This document shows positions 1-8,452 of a DNA stretch of 64,000 nucleotides, piece by piece. Both the position numbers and the translations under genes were made by a program. The notes beneath the pieces are model-generated. The model searched no databases. It was not told where the DNA came from and saw nothing but the letters and a program-made list of their open reading frames with translations. The stretch's first letter is position 1. The number at the start of each line of letters is the position of its first letter. Source of the stretch: Chryseobacterium sp. ISL-6 (GTDB lineage Bacteria; Bacteroidota; Bacteroidia; Flavobacteriales; Weeksellaceae); NCBI RefSeq assembly GCF_018613715.1, contig NZ_JAGGPT010000006.1, positions 496,001 to 560,000 on the forward strand, given 5' to 3'.

Positions 1-857
1 TGAGAGAAATAACTCCTCTATCTCCAGAGGATAGTTTTCTTGTATTTGACAGGATAAAAACATCCTTTGATTTCCCCTATCATTATCACCCGGAAATTGA
101 GATCAATTTTATTTATAAAGGAAAAGGATATCGCAGGATGGTAGGTGATCATACGGGAGAGATCGGAGAGATCGAATTAGTGCTGGTTGGTCCTAATCTT
201 CCACATTGCTGGGCGAATTATAAATGTAAGAACAAGAAAACGTATGAAATTGTAGTACAGTTCAATCAGGATTTCTTTAACCAATCTCTGATGCAGAAAA
301 ATATTCTGAAACCCATTAGCAATTTGATCAATGAATCGATCAGGGGAATTTTGTTCTCGAAGGAAACGGCAGAAAAGCTGAAGGAATCATTTCTTAATTT
401 ATCAAAGATGAATAGTTTTGAATCTTTTATAGAGATCATGAAAATTCTCAATGAATTGGCTACCGCTGAAAATAAAACATTTTTATCATCCTATAGTATT
501 GAACTTGAGACATTTGTGGATAGTGATAAAATGAAAACTATCCATGATTTCGTTCATAAAAACTTTGAAAATAAAATCACCTTAGATCATATAGCCTCAC
601 TGATCAATATGAGTAGTGTGAGCTTTAATAGGTTTATCAAGAAAAGGACAGGTAAAACTTTTGTGAACTACCTCAATGAGATAAGAGTAAGTTATGCTGC
701 CCGTTGGCTAATGGAAAAAAACCTTACTATTTCTGAAATTGCTTTTGAAGCAGGTTTTAATAATATAGCCAATTTTAATAAGGTTTTTAAATCCATAAAA
801 AAAACAACACCCACAGAATTTAAGGAGCAGTTTAAAGGAGTTAAAAAGATAGAATGA
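1..857 (+). CDS. AraC-family transcriptional regulator (5' end at window edge)
   Basis: The frame is open from the first base. The window begins TG-AGA-GAA, so the start ATG probably has its A one base outside, giving a protein of about 285 aa. The N-terminal third carries a cupin-like sensing segment (HYHPEIEINFIYKGKGYR), and the last ~100 residues form a two-HTH AraC domain with the typical LTISEIAFEAGFNNIANFNK second helix region. Family knowledge says this is a cytoplasmic DNA-binding regulator with a small-molecule-sensing cupin. It lies 425 bp upstream of susC in the same orientation and is followed by its own weak terminator, so it is not clearly co-transcribed with the PUL. Control of the mannan/N-glycan locus is possible but only inferred from adjacency. 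Confidence 0.88.
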   Translation, partial: REITPLSPEDSFLVFDRIKTSFDFPYHYHPEIEINFIYKGKGYRRMVGDHTGEIGEIELVLVGPNLPHCWANYKCKNKKTYEIVVQFNQDFFNQSLMQKNILKPISNLINESIRGILFSKETAEKLKESFLNLSKMNSFESFIEIMKILNELATAENKTFLSSYSIELETFVDSDKMKTIHDFVHKNFENKITLDHIASLINMSSVSFNRFIKKRTGKTFVNYLNEIRVSYAARWLMEKNLTISEIAFEAGFNNIANFNKVFKSIKKTTPTEFKEQFKGVKKIE

Positions 858-890
858 TATTTTTTATTTAAAAGATTTCATATTCTTGAG

Positions 891-918
891 TCCGGATTTA
901 GGTATTCGGATTTTCTTT
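891..918 (+). terminator. Weak intrinsic terminator after the AraC gene
   Basis: A 7-bp stem (TCCGGAT / ATTCGGA, one G-U pair) with a 6-nt loop is followed by TTTTCTTTT. It lies 33 bp after the AraC stop. Confidence 0.5.
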
Positions 919-971
919 TGATAAGCAGTAAACCGATAAGAATGACAGAATAAATTGATTATAAATCACAA

Positions 972-983
972 TTTGCATGCAAA
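972..983. promoter_or_regulatory. 12-bp perfect palindrome, possible operator
   Basis: TTTGCATGCAAA is fully self-complementary. It lies 115 bp after the AraC gene and 300 bp before susC. The role is unknown; it could be chance in AT-rich DNA. Confidence 0.25.
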
Positions 984-1110
984 AATCATCAAAAACACCT
1001 ATTATTTTTAATCTCTAAAAGTATTATAAAAGACTGTCTGTCAGGAGAAAATAAGACGGCTTAAAAAATGTTAGAAAAAATAATATCGTTTTATGACAAA
1101 ATAGTATTAT

Positions 1111-1135
1111 ATCTAATTGAGCACAAAAATTAGAT
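1111..1135. promoter_or_regulatory. Inverted repeat overlapping a candidate -7 element
   Basis: ATCTAATT (1111-1118) and AATTAGAT (1128-1135) are perfect 8-bp arms around a 9-nt spacer. The right arm overlaps TAGATTTG (1131-1138), which fits the Bacteroidota -7 consensus TAnnTTTG. No good -33 TTTG sits at the usual 17-23 bp distance, so an activator-dependent promoter with its operator here is one reading. Confidence 0.3.
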
Positions 1136-1180
1136 TTGTCAATATGAATTAAATTTTAACAAAACTTTAATTGTTTGGTG

Positions 1181-1195
1181 TTTATGATACATAAA
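1181..1195. promoter_or_regulatory. Dyad TTTATG-ATA-CATAAA upstream of susC
   Basis: Perfect 6-bp arms with a 3-nt centre lie 87 bp before the susC start. This is the size of a small regulator half-site pair, with no direct link to any regulator. Confidence 0.22.
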
Positions 1196-1282
1196 TGTTA
1201 AGCAAAATAAGTTGGGTTTGTTTTATAAGTAAAAACAAGATGTAAAGTACTGATTCTAAATTAAACACTATTTAATCTACCT

Positions 1283-4243
1283 ATGAGAAAAACTGCTATA
1301 CCGGTTTTATTAGCCTTTTCTGTGTTTGGATATGCACAAGAAGCTAAGCCAGCCGATACAACTAAAACAGCCGATATTGAAGAGGTTGTTGTGACATCTT
1401 TGGGGATCAAAAAACAAGCACGCTCTCTTACCTATTCAAGCCAACAGATTGGCGGAGATGAACTGACTGCTGTAAAGACTCCCAATCTTTTAAATTCCAT
1501 CAACGGAAAAGTTTCCAATGTGCAGATCAATAGAACCAATGGTGTAGGAAGTTCCGTAAGAGTGGTAATGAGGGGGAATAAATCTGTATCTAATAGTCAG
1601 CCATTGTATGTGATCGATGGAATTCCAATCATCAATGATGCGGGGAAAGCTCCTGAGATCAGTCAGTATTCAAGTATGCCAGATGCGGGGGATGTATTAA
1701 GCTCCATCAACCCAGATGATATTGAAAGCATGAATTTTCTTAAAGGAGCTTCAGCTTCAGCGCTCTATGGTTCTGCAGGTGGTAACGGTGCAATATTAAT
1801 CACAACAAAAAAGGGGAAAGCCGGAAGAAGTTCTATTAGCTATAGTTCTAGTTTCAGTGTAGAACGGGCATATAGTCTTCCTAAATTGCAACACAGTTAT
1901 CTATCCTATGATCCATCTGTGGCGAACGACACTCCAGGTGCCTCTGTTCAGAGTTGGGGAGCAAAAGGATCTTCTAAGGATTACTTAAAAGATTTTCTAC
2001 AAAACGGAACAACATGGGTTAATAGTCTTTCATTTCAATCAGGAAATGAGAAATCAACAAATTATTTTTCTTTAGGAAATACAACCAACAAAGGAGTTGT
2101 TCCTCTTTCTTATTTTGATCAGTACAATGTCTCTTTCAGAAACTCCAGTAAATTTCTGGATGATAAATTAACGTTGGATGCTAACTTCATTGGTTCCATA
2201 CAGAATAGTGAAAACAGACAATCCCCGGGGGTATCTTTTTCTCCCTTAACGAGTCTGTATTGGTTGCCTAGAGGAGTAGATTTTGATCAGTATGGGGGAG
2301 ATAATTATTCCTACATTGATAAAAATCGTTTACTTCCAGCCCAAAATTGGTGGGAGGTAAAGCCAGACGGATCATTTAAAGGAAATCCTGCTACACAGAA
2401 TCCATATTGGATATTGAATAGAGATAAGGTGACAGTAAGTAACAAAAATACATACAGTGCAGTAGCTCTATCCTACCAGATCAATCCTTGGTTGACTGCC
2501 AGAGTGCGTGGAAACTACAGCTGGAGTATCTCCGATAGCCAGAGAGGAATTTCTGCCTACTCAGACCCGGCATTGTTGGTCAATGGAACGAATGGAAGAT
2601 TGCTTAGAAATACATATGAAAATTCTTCCACTTATGGAGATGTTTTATTGGTTGGTAGCCCAAAATTAAGTGAGGATATTTCTCTAGACTTTACAGTGGG
2701 AGGAAGTATTAATACAACAAGAAATAAAGTAACGCAAATTGATAACGCCAGTCTGGTAACACCCAATTTATTTGCACTAAATAACCTTTTGTGGCCAGGA
2801 AACAGGGCTCCGGGAGATGGGTATCATTATATTTATTATAACTTAAAAAAACAGGTACAGTCATTTTTTGCCAGTGCGTCTGTTGGATACAAAAATATGT
2901 TGTACCTGGACATGACATTCAGAAACGACTGGGATTCTACTTTGGCCTTAACTGGTAGAAAAGGATTTGACTACGAATCAATAGGTGCAAATGCTATATT
3001 ATCCTCGGTCTTTAAACTTCCGGAAGTTATTAATTTCTGGAAATTAAGGGCATCTTATGCTACTGTTGGGCTAGGGTTGCCACCAAATATATCAAACGCA
3101 ATGCTAGAATATAATAAAGGATATTCTTTTGGAGTAGACGCAGGAACAATTGTATATCCTAAGAGTTCATTTGTTACTGATCCCCGTTATAAGGATCTAT
3201 TTCCAAAACCGGAGCTTAATAAAACATTTGAAGCAGGTACTGAATTGAGAATACTTAGAAACAGGCTTAATTTTGATTTTACTTATTATGACTCTAATGC
3301 TACTAATCAATTGTTAGAAACATTGATCTCTTCCAATTTAGGAGGCATTCCTACTGGTTCATATTATATTAATGCCGGAAAGATACAGAATACGGGGTTT
3401 GAATCTTCATTATCATACAAGATTTTCAACACAGGGAAATTTGATTGGACAACCACATTGAATGGATCTGTGAACAAAAACAAGATCGTGGAACTATTTC
3501 CGTCAAGCCTAAATATTCCTCAGGATCAACTGTTTTCATTGACTGGTGGTGGAAACTACACAAAAATGAAATTGGGAGGTTCGTTTGGTGATATTTATGG
3601 AATTAAATATCAAAGAGACGATCAGGGTCGTATTTTAGTGGATAAAGATGGTATTCCATTAGCAACTACAGGGAGCCTTGGTTATTTAGGTAACCCAAAT
3701 CCTAAATTTATCTTAGGTTTTAACAATAATTTTAATATTGGTAAATTAGGCATTTCCTTCCTTGTTGATGGGAAATTTGGAGGACAGGTATTATCACTTA
3801 CTGAAAAAGCGAATGATGTTTATGGTGTGAGCCAGGCTTCTGCGAATGCTCGTGATGCAGGAGGGGTATCTATTCCAAATTCAGTGTATGCACCGGGAAC
3901 ACCTAATGCAGGACAGATCTATACTGGCAAAACAGATCCAAAAGCATACTATAAAGCAATTGGAGGAATTGAAAATAATACAGGGATTGATGAGGCCTAT
4001 ATGTATAGTGCTACAACAGTACGTTTACGCCAGGCATCAGTCTCCTATACCTTTGATGTGAATTCAAAATATATGAGAAGTGCAACAGTAAGTCTTGTAG
4101 GAACGAATTTGTTTTTCTTCTATAAAAAGGCGCCGTTCGATCCTGAGCAGGTATCAGGAAATACACCTGGTGGTGTAGGGGTAGATTCATTTGGATTACC
4201 GATCACCCGATCTATTGGATTATCACTAAAAGCTAACTTCTAA
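1283..4243 (+). CDS. SusC/RagA-type TonB-dependent glycan importer
   Basis: This 986-aa outer-membrane protein has a signal peptide ending ...SVFGYAQ, a plug domain (VRVVMRGNKSVSNSQPLYVIDG and a DIESMNFLKGASASALYG segment) and a long beta-barrel ending in LSLKANF with a terminal Phe. By family knowledge it is the TonB-powered channel that pairs with a SusD lid lipoprotein. The mature protein reaches the plug almost at once: the carboxypeptidase-regulatory-like N-terminal domain common in SusC proteins is absent, as is an STN signalling domain. It heads the forward PUL operon and is followed 14 bp later by susD. The inferred cargo is mannose-rich glycan released by the GH18 enzymes downstream. 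Confidence 0.95.
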   Translation: MRKTAIPVLLAFSVFGYAQEAKPADTTKTADIEEVVVTSLGIKKQARSLTYSSQQIGGDELTAVKTPNLLNSINGKVSNVQINRTNGVGSSVRVVMRGNKSVSNSQPLYVIDGIPIINDAGKAPEISQYSSMPDAGDVLSSINPDDIESMNFLKGASASALYGSAGGNGAILITTKKGKAGRSSISYSSSFSVERAYSLPKLQHSYLSYDPSVANDTPGASVQSWGAKGSSKDYLKDFLQNGTTWVNSLSFQSGNEKSTNYFSLGNTTNKGVVPLSYFDQYNVSFRNSSKFLDDKLTLDANFIGSIQNSENRQSPGVSFSPLTSLYWLPRGVDFDQYGGDNYSYIDKNRLLPAQNWWEVKPDGSFKGNPATQNPYWILNRDKVTVSNKNTYSAVALSYQINPWLTARVRGNYSWSISDSQRGISAYSDPALLVNGTNGRLLRNTYENSSTYGDVLLVGSPKLSEDISLDFTVGGSINTTRNKVTQIDNASLVTPNLFALNNLLWPGNRAPGDGYHYIYYNLKKQVQSFFASASVGYKNMLYLDMTFRNDWDSTLALTGRKGFDYESIGANAILSSVFKLPEVINFWKLRASYATVGLGLPPNISNAMLEYNKGYSFGVDAGTIVYPKSSFVTDPRYKDLFPKPELNKTFEAGTELRILRNRLNFDFTYYDSNATNQLLETLISSNLGGIPTGSYYINAGKIQNTGFESSLSYKIFNTGKFDWTTTLNGSVNKNKIVELFPSSLNIPQDQLFSLTGGGNYTKMKLGGSFGDIYGIKYQRDDQGRILVDKDGIPLATTGSLGYLGNPNPKFILGFNNNFNIGKLGISFLVDGKFGGQVLSLTEKANDVYGVSQASANARDAGGVSIPNSVYAPGTPNAGQIYTGKTDPKAYYKAIGGIENNTGIDEAYMYSATTVRLRQASVSYTFDVNSKYMRSATVSLVGTNLFFFYKKAPFDPEQVSGNTPGGVGVDSFGLPITRSIGLSLKANF

Positions 4244-4257
4244 TTTTACAATACAAA

Positions 4258-5892
4258 ATGAAAATCATTAATATAAAAACATGGGTACTAGGAGTGGTAG
4301 TATTAGCTTCTGCTTCCGGATGTACCAGTGAACTTGATCAATATAATCAGGAAAAGTTAGGAGGGCCTGAAAATTTTTATGCAGATTTTAAATTGGTGGT
4401 AGACCCTTTAGTTTCTATGCAGAGAGGGCTTCAGGCAGATTACCAGCTCTATCCTAATTTGAGTGCCGATATGTTCAGCGGGATGTTCAGTACAGCATCA
4501 CAGTTTAATGGGGGAAAAAATAATATGACCTATTATATGATGGATGGATGGAACAACAGGATTATTGCTAGACAACAGGATATTTTCAATTATTCTATCA
4601 ACATTGATAATGCTGCTAAGAAAATCTATCCAGGTATAGATTTTAAAGGAACATTTGCAGTTAAAAAAATATTGAGAGTAATTACTGCTGCAAGGGTTTC
4701 TGATAACCATGGTCCAGTAGTATACAGTAAATATGACACACCGAATGCCAATGGTACTACGGATTTTGATTCTCAACAAAATGCCTATAATCAGTTTATT
4801 ATTGATCTTACGGCTGCTATTAATGATCTACAAATGATACAGAATAGCCCTGCAACACAAAATGTAGAAGATAAATCTGCATTAAAAAAAGCAGATTTAG
4901 TCTATCAGGGAAATATGGGTAAATGGGCAAAATTAGCTAACTCTCTTAAATTGAGGTTAGCGATGCGTATGAGTTATGCTGATCCTGCAAAATCCAAGCA
5001 ATATGCTGAAGAAGCGCTTGCATCATCTGCAGGATTAATTACTGAAAATGAAGATAATGCTTTGATCAGCGTTGGTCAGTCTGAATTGAGTTTCATTATC
5101 TATGGTTGGGGAGATTGTCTTATAGGAGCACCATTAATGGCCTATATGAACGGGTATAATGACCCTAGACTTCCTGCCTATGCAATTCCTGCAACGGACA
5201 GTGATGCTCAAATTAATGGGAAGTATATTGGAATACGACAAGGAATTGATTTATTAAATGGGAAAACTACTTATGGAGGATTTTCTCAGCCACAGGCAAA
5301 ATCGGCAAATGGAGATTATTTCTCTGCTACTGACGGTAAAATGAAATTGTTTACCGCTGCCGAAACCTGGTTCCTGAAAGCAGAAGCAGCACTGAGAGGT
5401 TATGCTGGAGCTGGTGGAATCCAGGCAGATTATGAAACTGGAGTTCAGCAATCTTTTGGTGAATGGGGGAAAAGCGCTAGTGTTGCTGCATATCTTGCCA
5501 ATAACACTGCTACAGAAGCTCCGTATGTTGATCCAAAAAATACCGCTAATAATATAGGTCTTGGACACCCTGAATTGAGTACGATTACCATTGCCTGGAA
5601 CAATGCTGATTCTAATGAACGAAAATTAGAAAGGATCATTACCCAAAAGTGGTTGTCGCTTTATCCTAACGGACCTGAAGCATGGGCAGAGCAAAGAAGA
5701 ACCGGTTATCCTATTCTTTTCAAAGTAAGACAAAATGATAGTGGCGGGCTTATCAGTACAGATGCAATGATTCGTAGAATTCCATTTACTGTAGATACTA
5801 AAAATTCACTTTTTAATTATCCTCAGGCCTTGCAATATTTAGGTGGAGCAGATACAGGTGGAACTAAACTATGGTGGGATAAGAAACCATAA
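4258..5892 (+). CDS. SusD/RagB-family glycan-binding lipoprotein
   Basis: This 544-aa protein is the partner lid of the SusC channel at 1283-4243. The signal peptide ends in a lipobox with Cys22 (LASASGC), giving a surface lipoprotein. The body is rich in helical TPR-like segments (KWAKLANSLKLRLAMRMSYA, AETWFLKAEAALRGYAGAGG), as in the SusD-like_2 group. The C-terminal portion carries a conserved QKWLSLYPNGPEAWAEQRRTG segment. Family knowledge assigns glycan capture at the cell surface; specificity for high-mannose glycans comes from context only. It is translated 14 bp after susC and followed by a structured 165-bp gap before the transporter gene. Confidence 0.94.
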   Translation: MKIINIKTWVLGVVVLASASGCTSELDQYNQEKLGGPENFYADFKLVVDPLVSMQRGLQADYQLYPNLSADMFSGMFSTASQFNGGKNNMTYYMMDGWNNRIIARQQDIFNYSINIDNAAKKIYPGIDFKGTFAVKKILRVITAARVSDNHGPVVYSKYDTPNANGTTDFDSQQNAYNQFIIDLTAAINDLQMIQNSPATQNVEDKSALKKADLVYQGNMGKWAKLANSLKLRLAMRMSYADPAKSKQYAEEALASSAGLITENEDNALISVGQSELSFIIYGWGDCLIGAPLMAYMNGYNDPRLPAYAIPATDSDAQINGKYIGIRQGIDLLNGKTTYGGFSQPQAKSANGDYFSATDGKMKLFTAAETWFLKAEAALRGYAGAGGIQADYETGVQQSFGEWGKSASVAAYLANNTATEAPYVDPKNTANNIGLGHPELSTITIAWNNADSNERKLERIITQKWLSLYPNGPEAWAEQRRTGYPILFKVRQNDSGGLISTDAMIRRIPFTVDTKNSLFNYPQALQYLGGADTGGTKLWWDKKP

Positions 5893-5925
5893 ATTTAATT
5901 TAAAAAATTAAAAATTTAGGGGAAG

Positions 5926-6034
5926 TCTCAAGGGTCAGATTTTATTTGATTTTTTTCGTTCCGATGTAGGAAGAATCTATTGTTTTTTTTATTTCTTCAT
6001 CAAGTTTCGTTTAAATCGGAATGAACCCTTGGGA
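5926..6034 (+). other. Nested inverted repeats between susD and the transporter gene
   Basis: An outer pair (5926-5935 with 6025-6034, 10 bp, one wobble) and an inner pair (5955-5965 with 6015-6025, 11 bp, one wobble) can form a long bulged stem ending 23 bp before the MFS start. It is not followed by a T-run, so it may be an mRNA processing or stability element separating abundant susCD message from the rest. Confidence 0.35.
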
Positions 6035-6057
6035 TACTCTCTTTGTATAAAAGTAAT

Positions 6058-7350
6058 ATGGGAAAGACCAGCTCCGAGACTCATTCAATAAAACCTATTT
6101 TCTGGATTTCAACATTGTATTTTGCAATGGGTGTACCCTTTGTGACTATTAATGCTGTTTCCGGGATCATGTATAAGGATATGGGGGTTTCGGATTCAAA
6201 GATTGCTTTCTGGACTGCTCTGATTTTATTTTCCTGGACACTTAAGCCTCTTTGGAGTCCTTTTTTGGAAATCTATAAAACAAAAAAATTCTTTGTTGTT
6301 TTTACTCAATTTGCGATAGGGATTCTGTTTGCTTTGGTTGCATTCACTCTTCCATTACCAGAATTTTTCAAGTATAGTATCGCTCTTTTTGCTGTTGTTG
6401 CGTTTTGTGGATCGACACATGATATTGCAGCAGACGGGACTTATATCAATTTTTTAACCAATAAAGAACAGGCAAAATATATAGGATGGCAGGGAGCGTT
6501 TTACAATCTGGCTAAGATTATCAGCAGTGGAGTACTGGTTTACTTCGCTGGGGTTTTAGAAAAAACGAAGGGAGTTACTCATGCATGGATGATCATCATG
6601 GGAGTTTATGCGGCCTTATTTTTCATTTTGGCCATTTATCATTATTCTATTTTACCGAAAGAAAATAAACAGGAAAAGCAGAAAAATGAAAAAACGGCTG
6701 GAAATGTCCGGCATGAACTTCTGGAAGTGATTACTTCTTTCTTCACAAAACGTAATATTATGTGGTCTGTATTGTTCATTATTTTATATCGTTTTGCAGA
6801 AGGATTCGCCATAAAGATTGCCCCATTGTTTTTCAAAGCACCAAGAGCTTCCGGAGGATTAGGATTATCAACATCGGATATTGGTCTTATTTATGGAACC
6901 TATGGATCGGCTGCGTTTATTTTAGGGTCTGTGTTGGCAGGCTATTTTATTTCTGCCCGAGGGTTGAAAAGATCTTTAATCTGGCTTTGCTGTGCTTTCA
7001 ATGTTCCGTTTGTAGTATATGCCTTATTGGCTCATTACCAGCCGGGTACTCTTTTACCCGTAAGTATTGCTGTTGTCGTAGAATACTTTGGCTATGGGTT
7101 TGGTTTTGTTGGGCTTATGTTGTATATGATGCAGCAGATAGCACCGGGAAAACATAAAACAGCCCATTATGCATTTGCAACAGGGATCATGAATCTGGGT
7201 GTGATGATTCCCGGAATGTTCAGTGGAATGATCAGTGATTGGATCGGATACAAAATGTTTTTCATCTGGGTTCTGATTGCTACTATTCCTGCATTTGCAG
7301 TCACATTTATAGCACCCTTTCCTCATCCGGAAAAACAAAAAGAAGAATAA
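6058..7350 (+). CDS. MFS (AmpG-like) inner-membrane transporter
   Basis: About 430 aa with roughly twelve hydrophobic segments and no cleaved signal. The N-terminal half resembles the AmpG/PAT branch of the major facilitator superfamily (LFSWTLKPLWSPFLEIYKTK, CGSTHDIAADGTYINFL), with a charged central loop at about residues 200-225. I take ATG at 6058; an in-frame TTG at 6043 would add five residues. It sits between susD and GH130, an arrangement that suggests import of the disaccharide Man-beta-1,4-GlcNAc, or of small manno-oligosaccharides, for cytoplasmic phosphorolysis. The substrate is inferred from context; the family alone does not fix it. Confidence 0.88.
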   Translation: MGKTSSETHSIKPIFWISTLYFAMGVPFVTINAVSGIMYKDMGVSDSKIAFWTALILFSWTLKPLWSPFLEIYKTKKFFVVFTQFAIGILFALVAFTLPLPEFFKYSIALFAVVAFCGSTHDIAADGTYINFLTNKEQAKYIGWQGAFYNLAKIISSGVLVYFAGVLEKTKGVTHAWMIIMGVYAALFFILAIYHYSILPKENKQEKQKNEKTAGNVRHELLEVITSFFTKRNIMWSVLFIILYRFAEGFAIKIAPLFFKAPRASGGLGLSTSDIGLIYGTYGSAAFILGSVLAGYFISARGLKRSLIWLCCAFNVPFVVYALLAHYQPGTLLPVSIAVVVEYFGYGFGFVGLMLYMMQQIAPGKHKTAHYAFATGIMNLGVMIPGMFSGMISDWIGYKMFFIWVLIATIPAFAVTFIAPFPHPEKQKEE

Positions 7351-7392
7351 TTCAATTATCAAATAATTTTAAATAAAAGTAAAAAATACTTT

Positions 7393-8364
7393 ATGACACC
7401 TCAATCAGCAATGATCCCTTGGCAGGATCGTCCGGTAGATAGTCACGATGTAATGTGGCGTTTCTCCGAAAATCCAATTATCAACAGATATGCGATACCT
7501 ACATCAAACAGTATATTCAATAGTGCCGTAGTTCCTTTTGAAGATGGATTTGCGGGAGTTTTCAGATGTGACAATAAAGCCGTGCAAATGAATATTTTCG
7601 CAGGTTTTAGTAAGGACGGTATTAACTGGGATATCAATCACAATCCTGTTGAAATGCAGGCAGGAAATACTGAAATGATCGAATCTGATTATAAATACGA
7701 TCCACGTGTTGCCTTTATTGAAGACCGTTACTGGATCACATGGTGCAACGGATATAATGGGCCTACCATAGGAATCGGTTATACTTTTGATTTTAAAGAA
7801 TTTTTCCAGTGTGAAAACGCTTTTTTGCCATTTAACAGAAATGGAGTGCTTTTCCCCGAAAAGATCAATGGTAAATATGCGATGTTGAGTCGTCCAAGTG
7901 ATAATGGGCATACTCCGTTTGGAGATATCTACATCAGCTATAGTCCGGATATGAAATACTGGGGTGAACACCGTTGTGTAATGAAAGTAACACCTTTTGA
8001 AGATAGCGCATGGCAATGTACTAAGATCGGAGGTGGCCCGGTTCCAATAAAAACCGATGAAGGATGGTTGTTATTCTATCATGGAGTAATTAATACATGC
8101 AGTGGTTTCCGATATTCGATGGGAGCTGCATTGCTTGACCTTGAAGATCCTTCAAAAGTGTTGTACAGAACAAAACCTTATCTGTTAGCTCCGGCAGAAT
8201 TGTATGAGCTAACAGGAGATGTTCCTAATGTGATTTTTCCTTGTGCAGCATTGTCGGAAGGAGATAAAGTTACTGTATATTATGGTGCTGCTGATACCAC
8301 AGTTGCTATAGCTTTTGGATATATCTCAGAAATTATTGATTTTATGAAAAACAATTCTATTTAA
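7393..8364 (+). CDS. GH130 mannosyl-glycoside phosphorylase, probably Man-GlcNAc phosphorylase
   Basis: This 323-aa protein lacks a signal peptide and is therefore cytoplasmic. It has the five-bladed GH130 pattern: [20 protein letters not shown] at the N-terminus, the catalytic aspartate in YKYDPRV (D103), and a phosphate/substrate region around [19 protein letters not shown]. Members of this type phosphorolyse beta-1,4-mannosides to mannose-1-phosphate. In gut Bacteroidota a GH130 enzyme of this size acts on Man-beta-1,4-GlcNAc from N-glycan cores, and the EndoF-like GH18 enzymes here would generate exactly that core. The products mannose-1-phosphate and GlcNAc would enter central metabolism. 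Mannosyl-glucose phosphorylase or beta-1,2-mannoside activity are the alternatives. Confidence 0.88.
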   Translation: MTPQSAMIPWQDRPVDSHDVMWRFSENPIINRYAIPTSNSIFNSAVVPFEDGFAGVFRCDNKAVQMNIFAGFSKDGINWDINHNPVEMQAGNTEMIESDYKYDPRVAFIEDRYWITWCNGYNGPTIGIGYTFDFKEFFQCENAFLPFNRNGVLFPEKINGKYAMLSRPSDNGHTPFGDIYISYSPDMKYWGEHRCVMKVTPFEDSAWQCTKIGGGPVPIKTDEGWLLFYHGVINTCSGFRYSMGAALLDLEDPSKVLYRTKPYLLAPAELYELTGDVPNVIFPCAALSEGDKVTVYYGAADTTVAIAFGYISEIIDFMKNNSI

Positions 8365-8373
8365 ATTGTAATG

Positions 8374-8396
8374 AAAAGCGTCATTTTCTCGCTTTT
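8374..8396 (+). terminator. Small hairpin between GH130 and GH92
   Basis: AAAAGCG and CGCTTTT form a 7-bp stem with a 9-nt loop just after the GH130 stop. There is no strong T-run, so termination is at best partial. Confidence 0.3.
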
Positions 8397-8452
8397 AAAA
8401 TAAAATTTTCATTTTTTTGTGTTGTCTTAAAAATGTTCAAGATCTCTCTATT

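Larger units (their letters stand above)
858..1282. other. Long intergenic region upstream of susC
   Basis: These 425 bp hold no convincing gene. They contain a weak terminator for the AraC gene (891-918), three dyads (972-983, 1111-1135, 1181-1195) and a TAnnTTTG match at 1131-1138. The stretch is strongly AT-rich and is the only place for the promoter of the forward PUL operon, implying a leader of up to ~140 nt. Confidence 0.7.

Noticed and set aside
8417-8452. TTG start for GH92 upstream of the signal peptide
   Set aside because: It would place 12 non-signal residues before a good Sec signal; ATG 8453 is the natural start.
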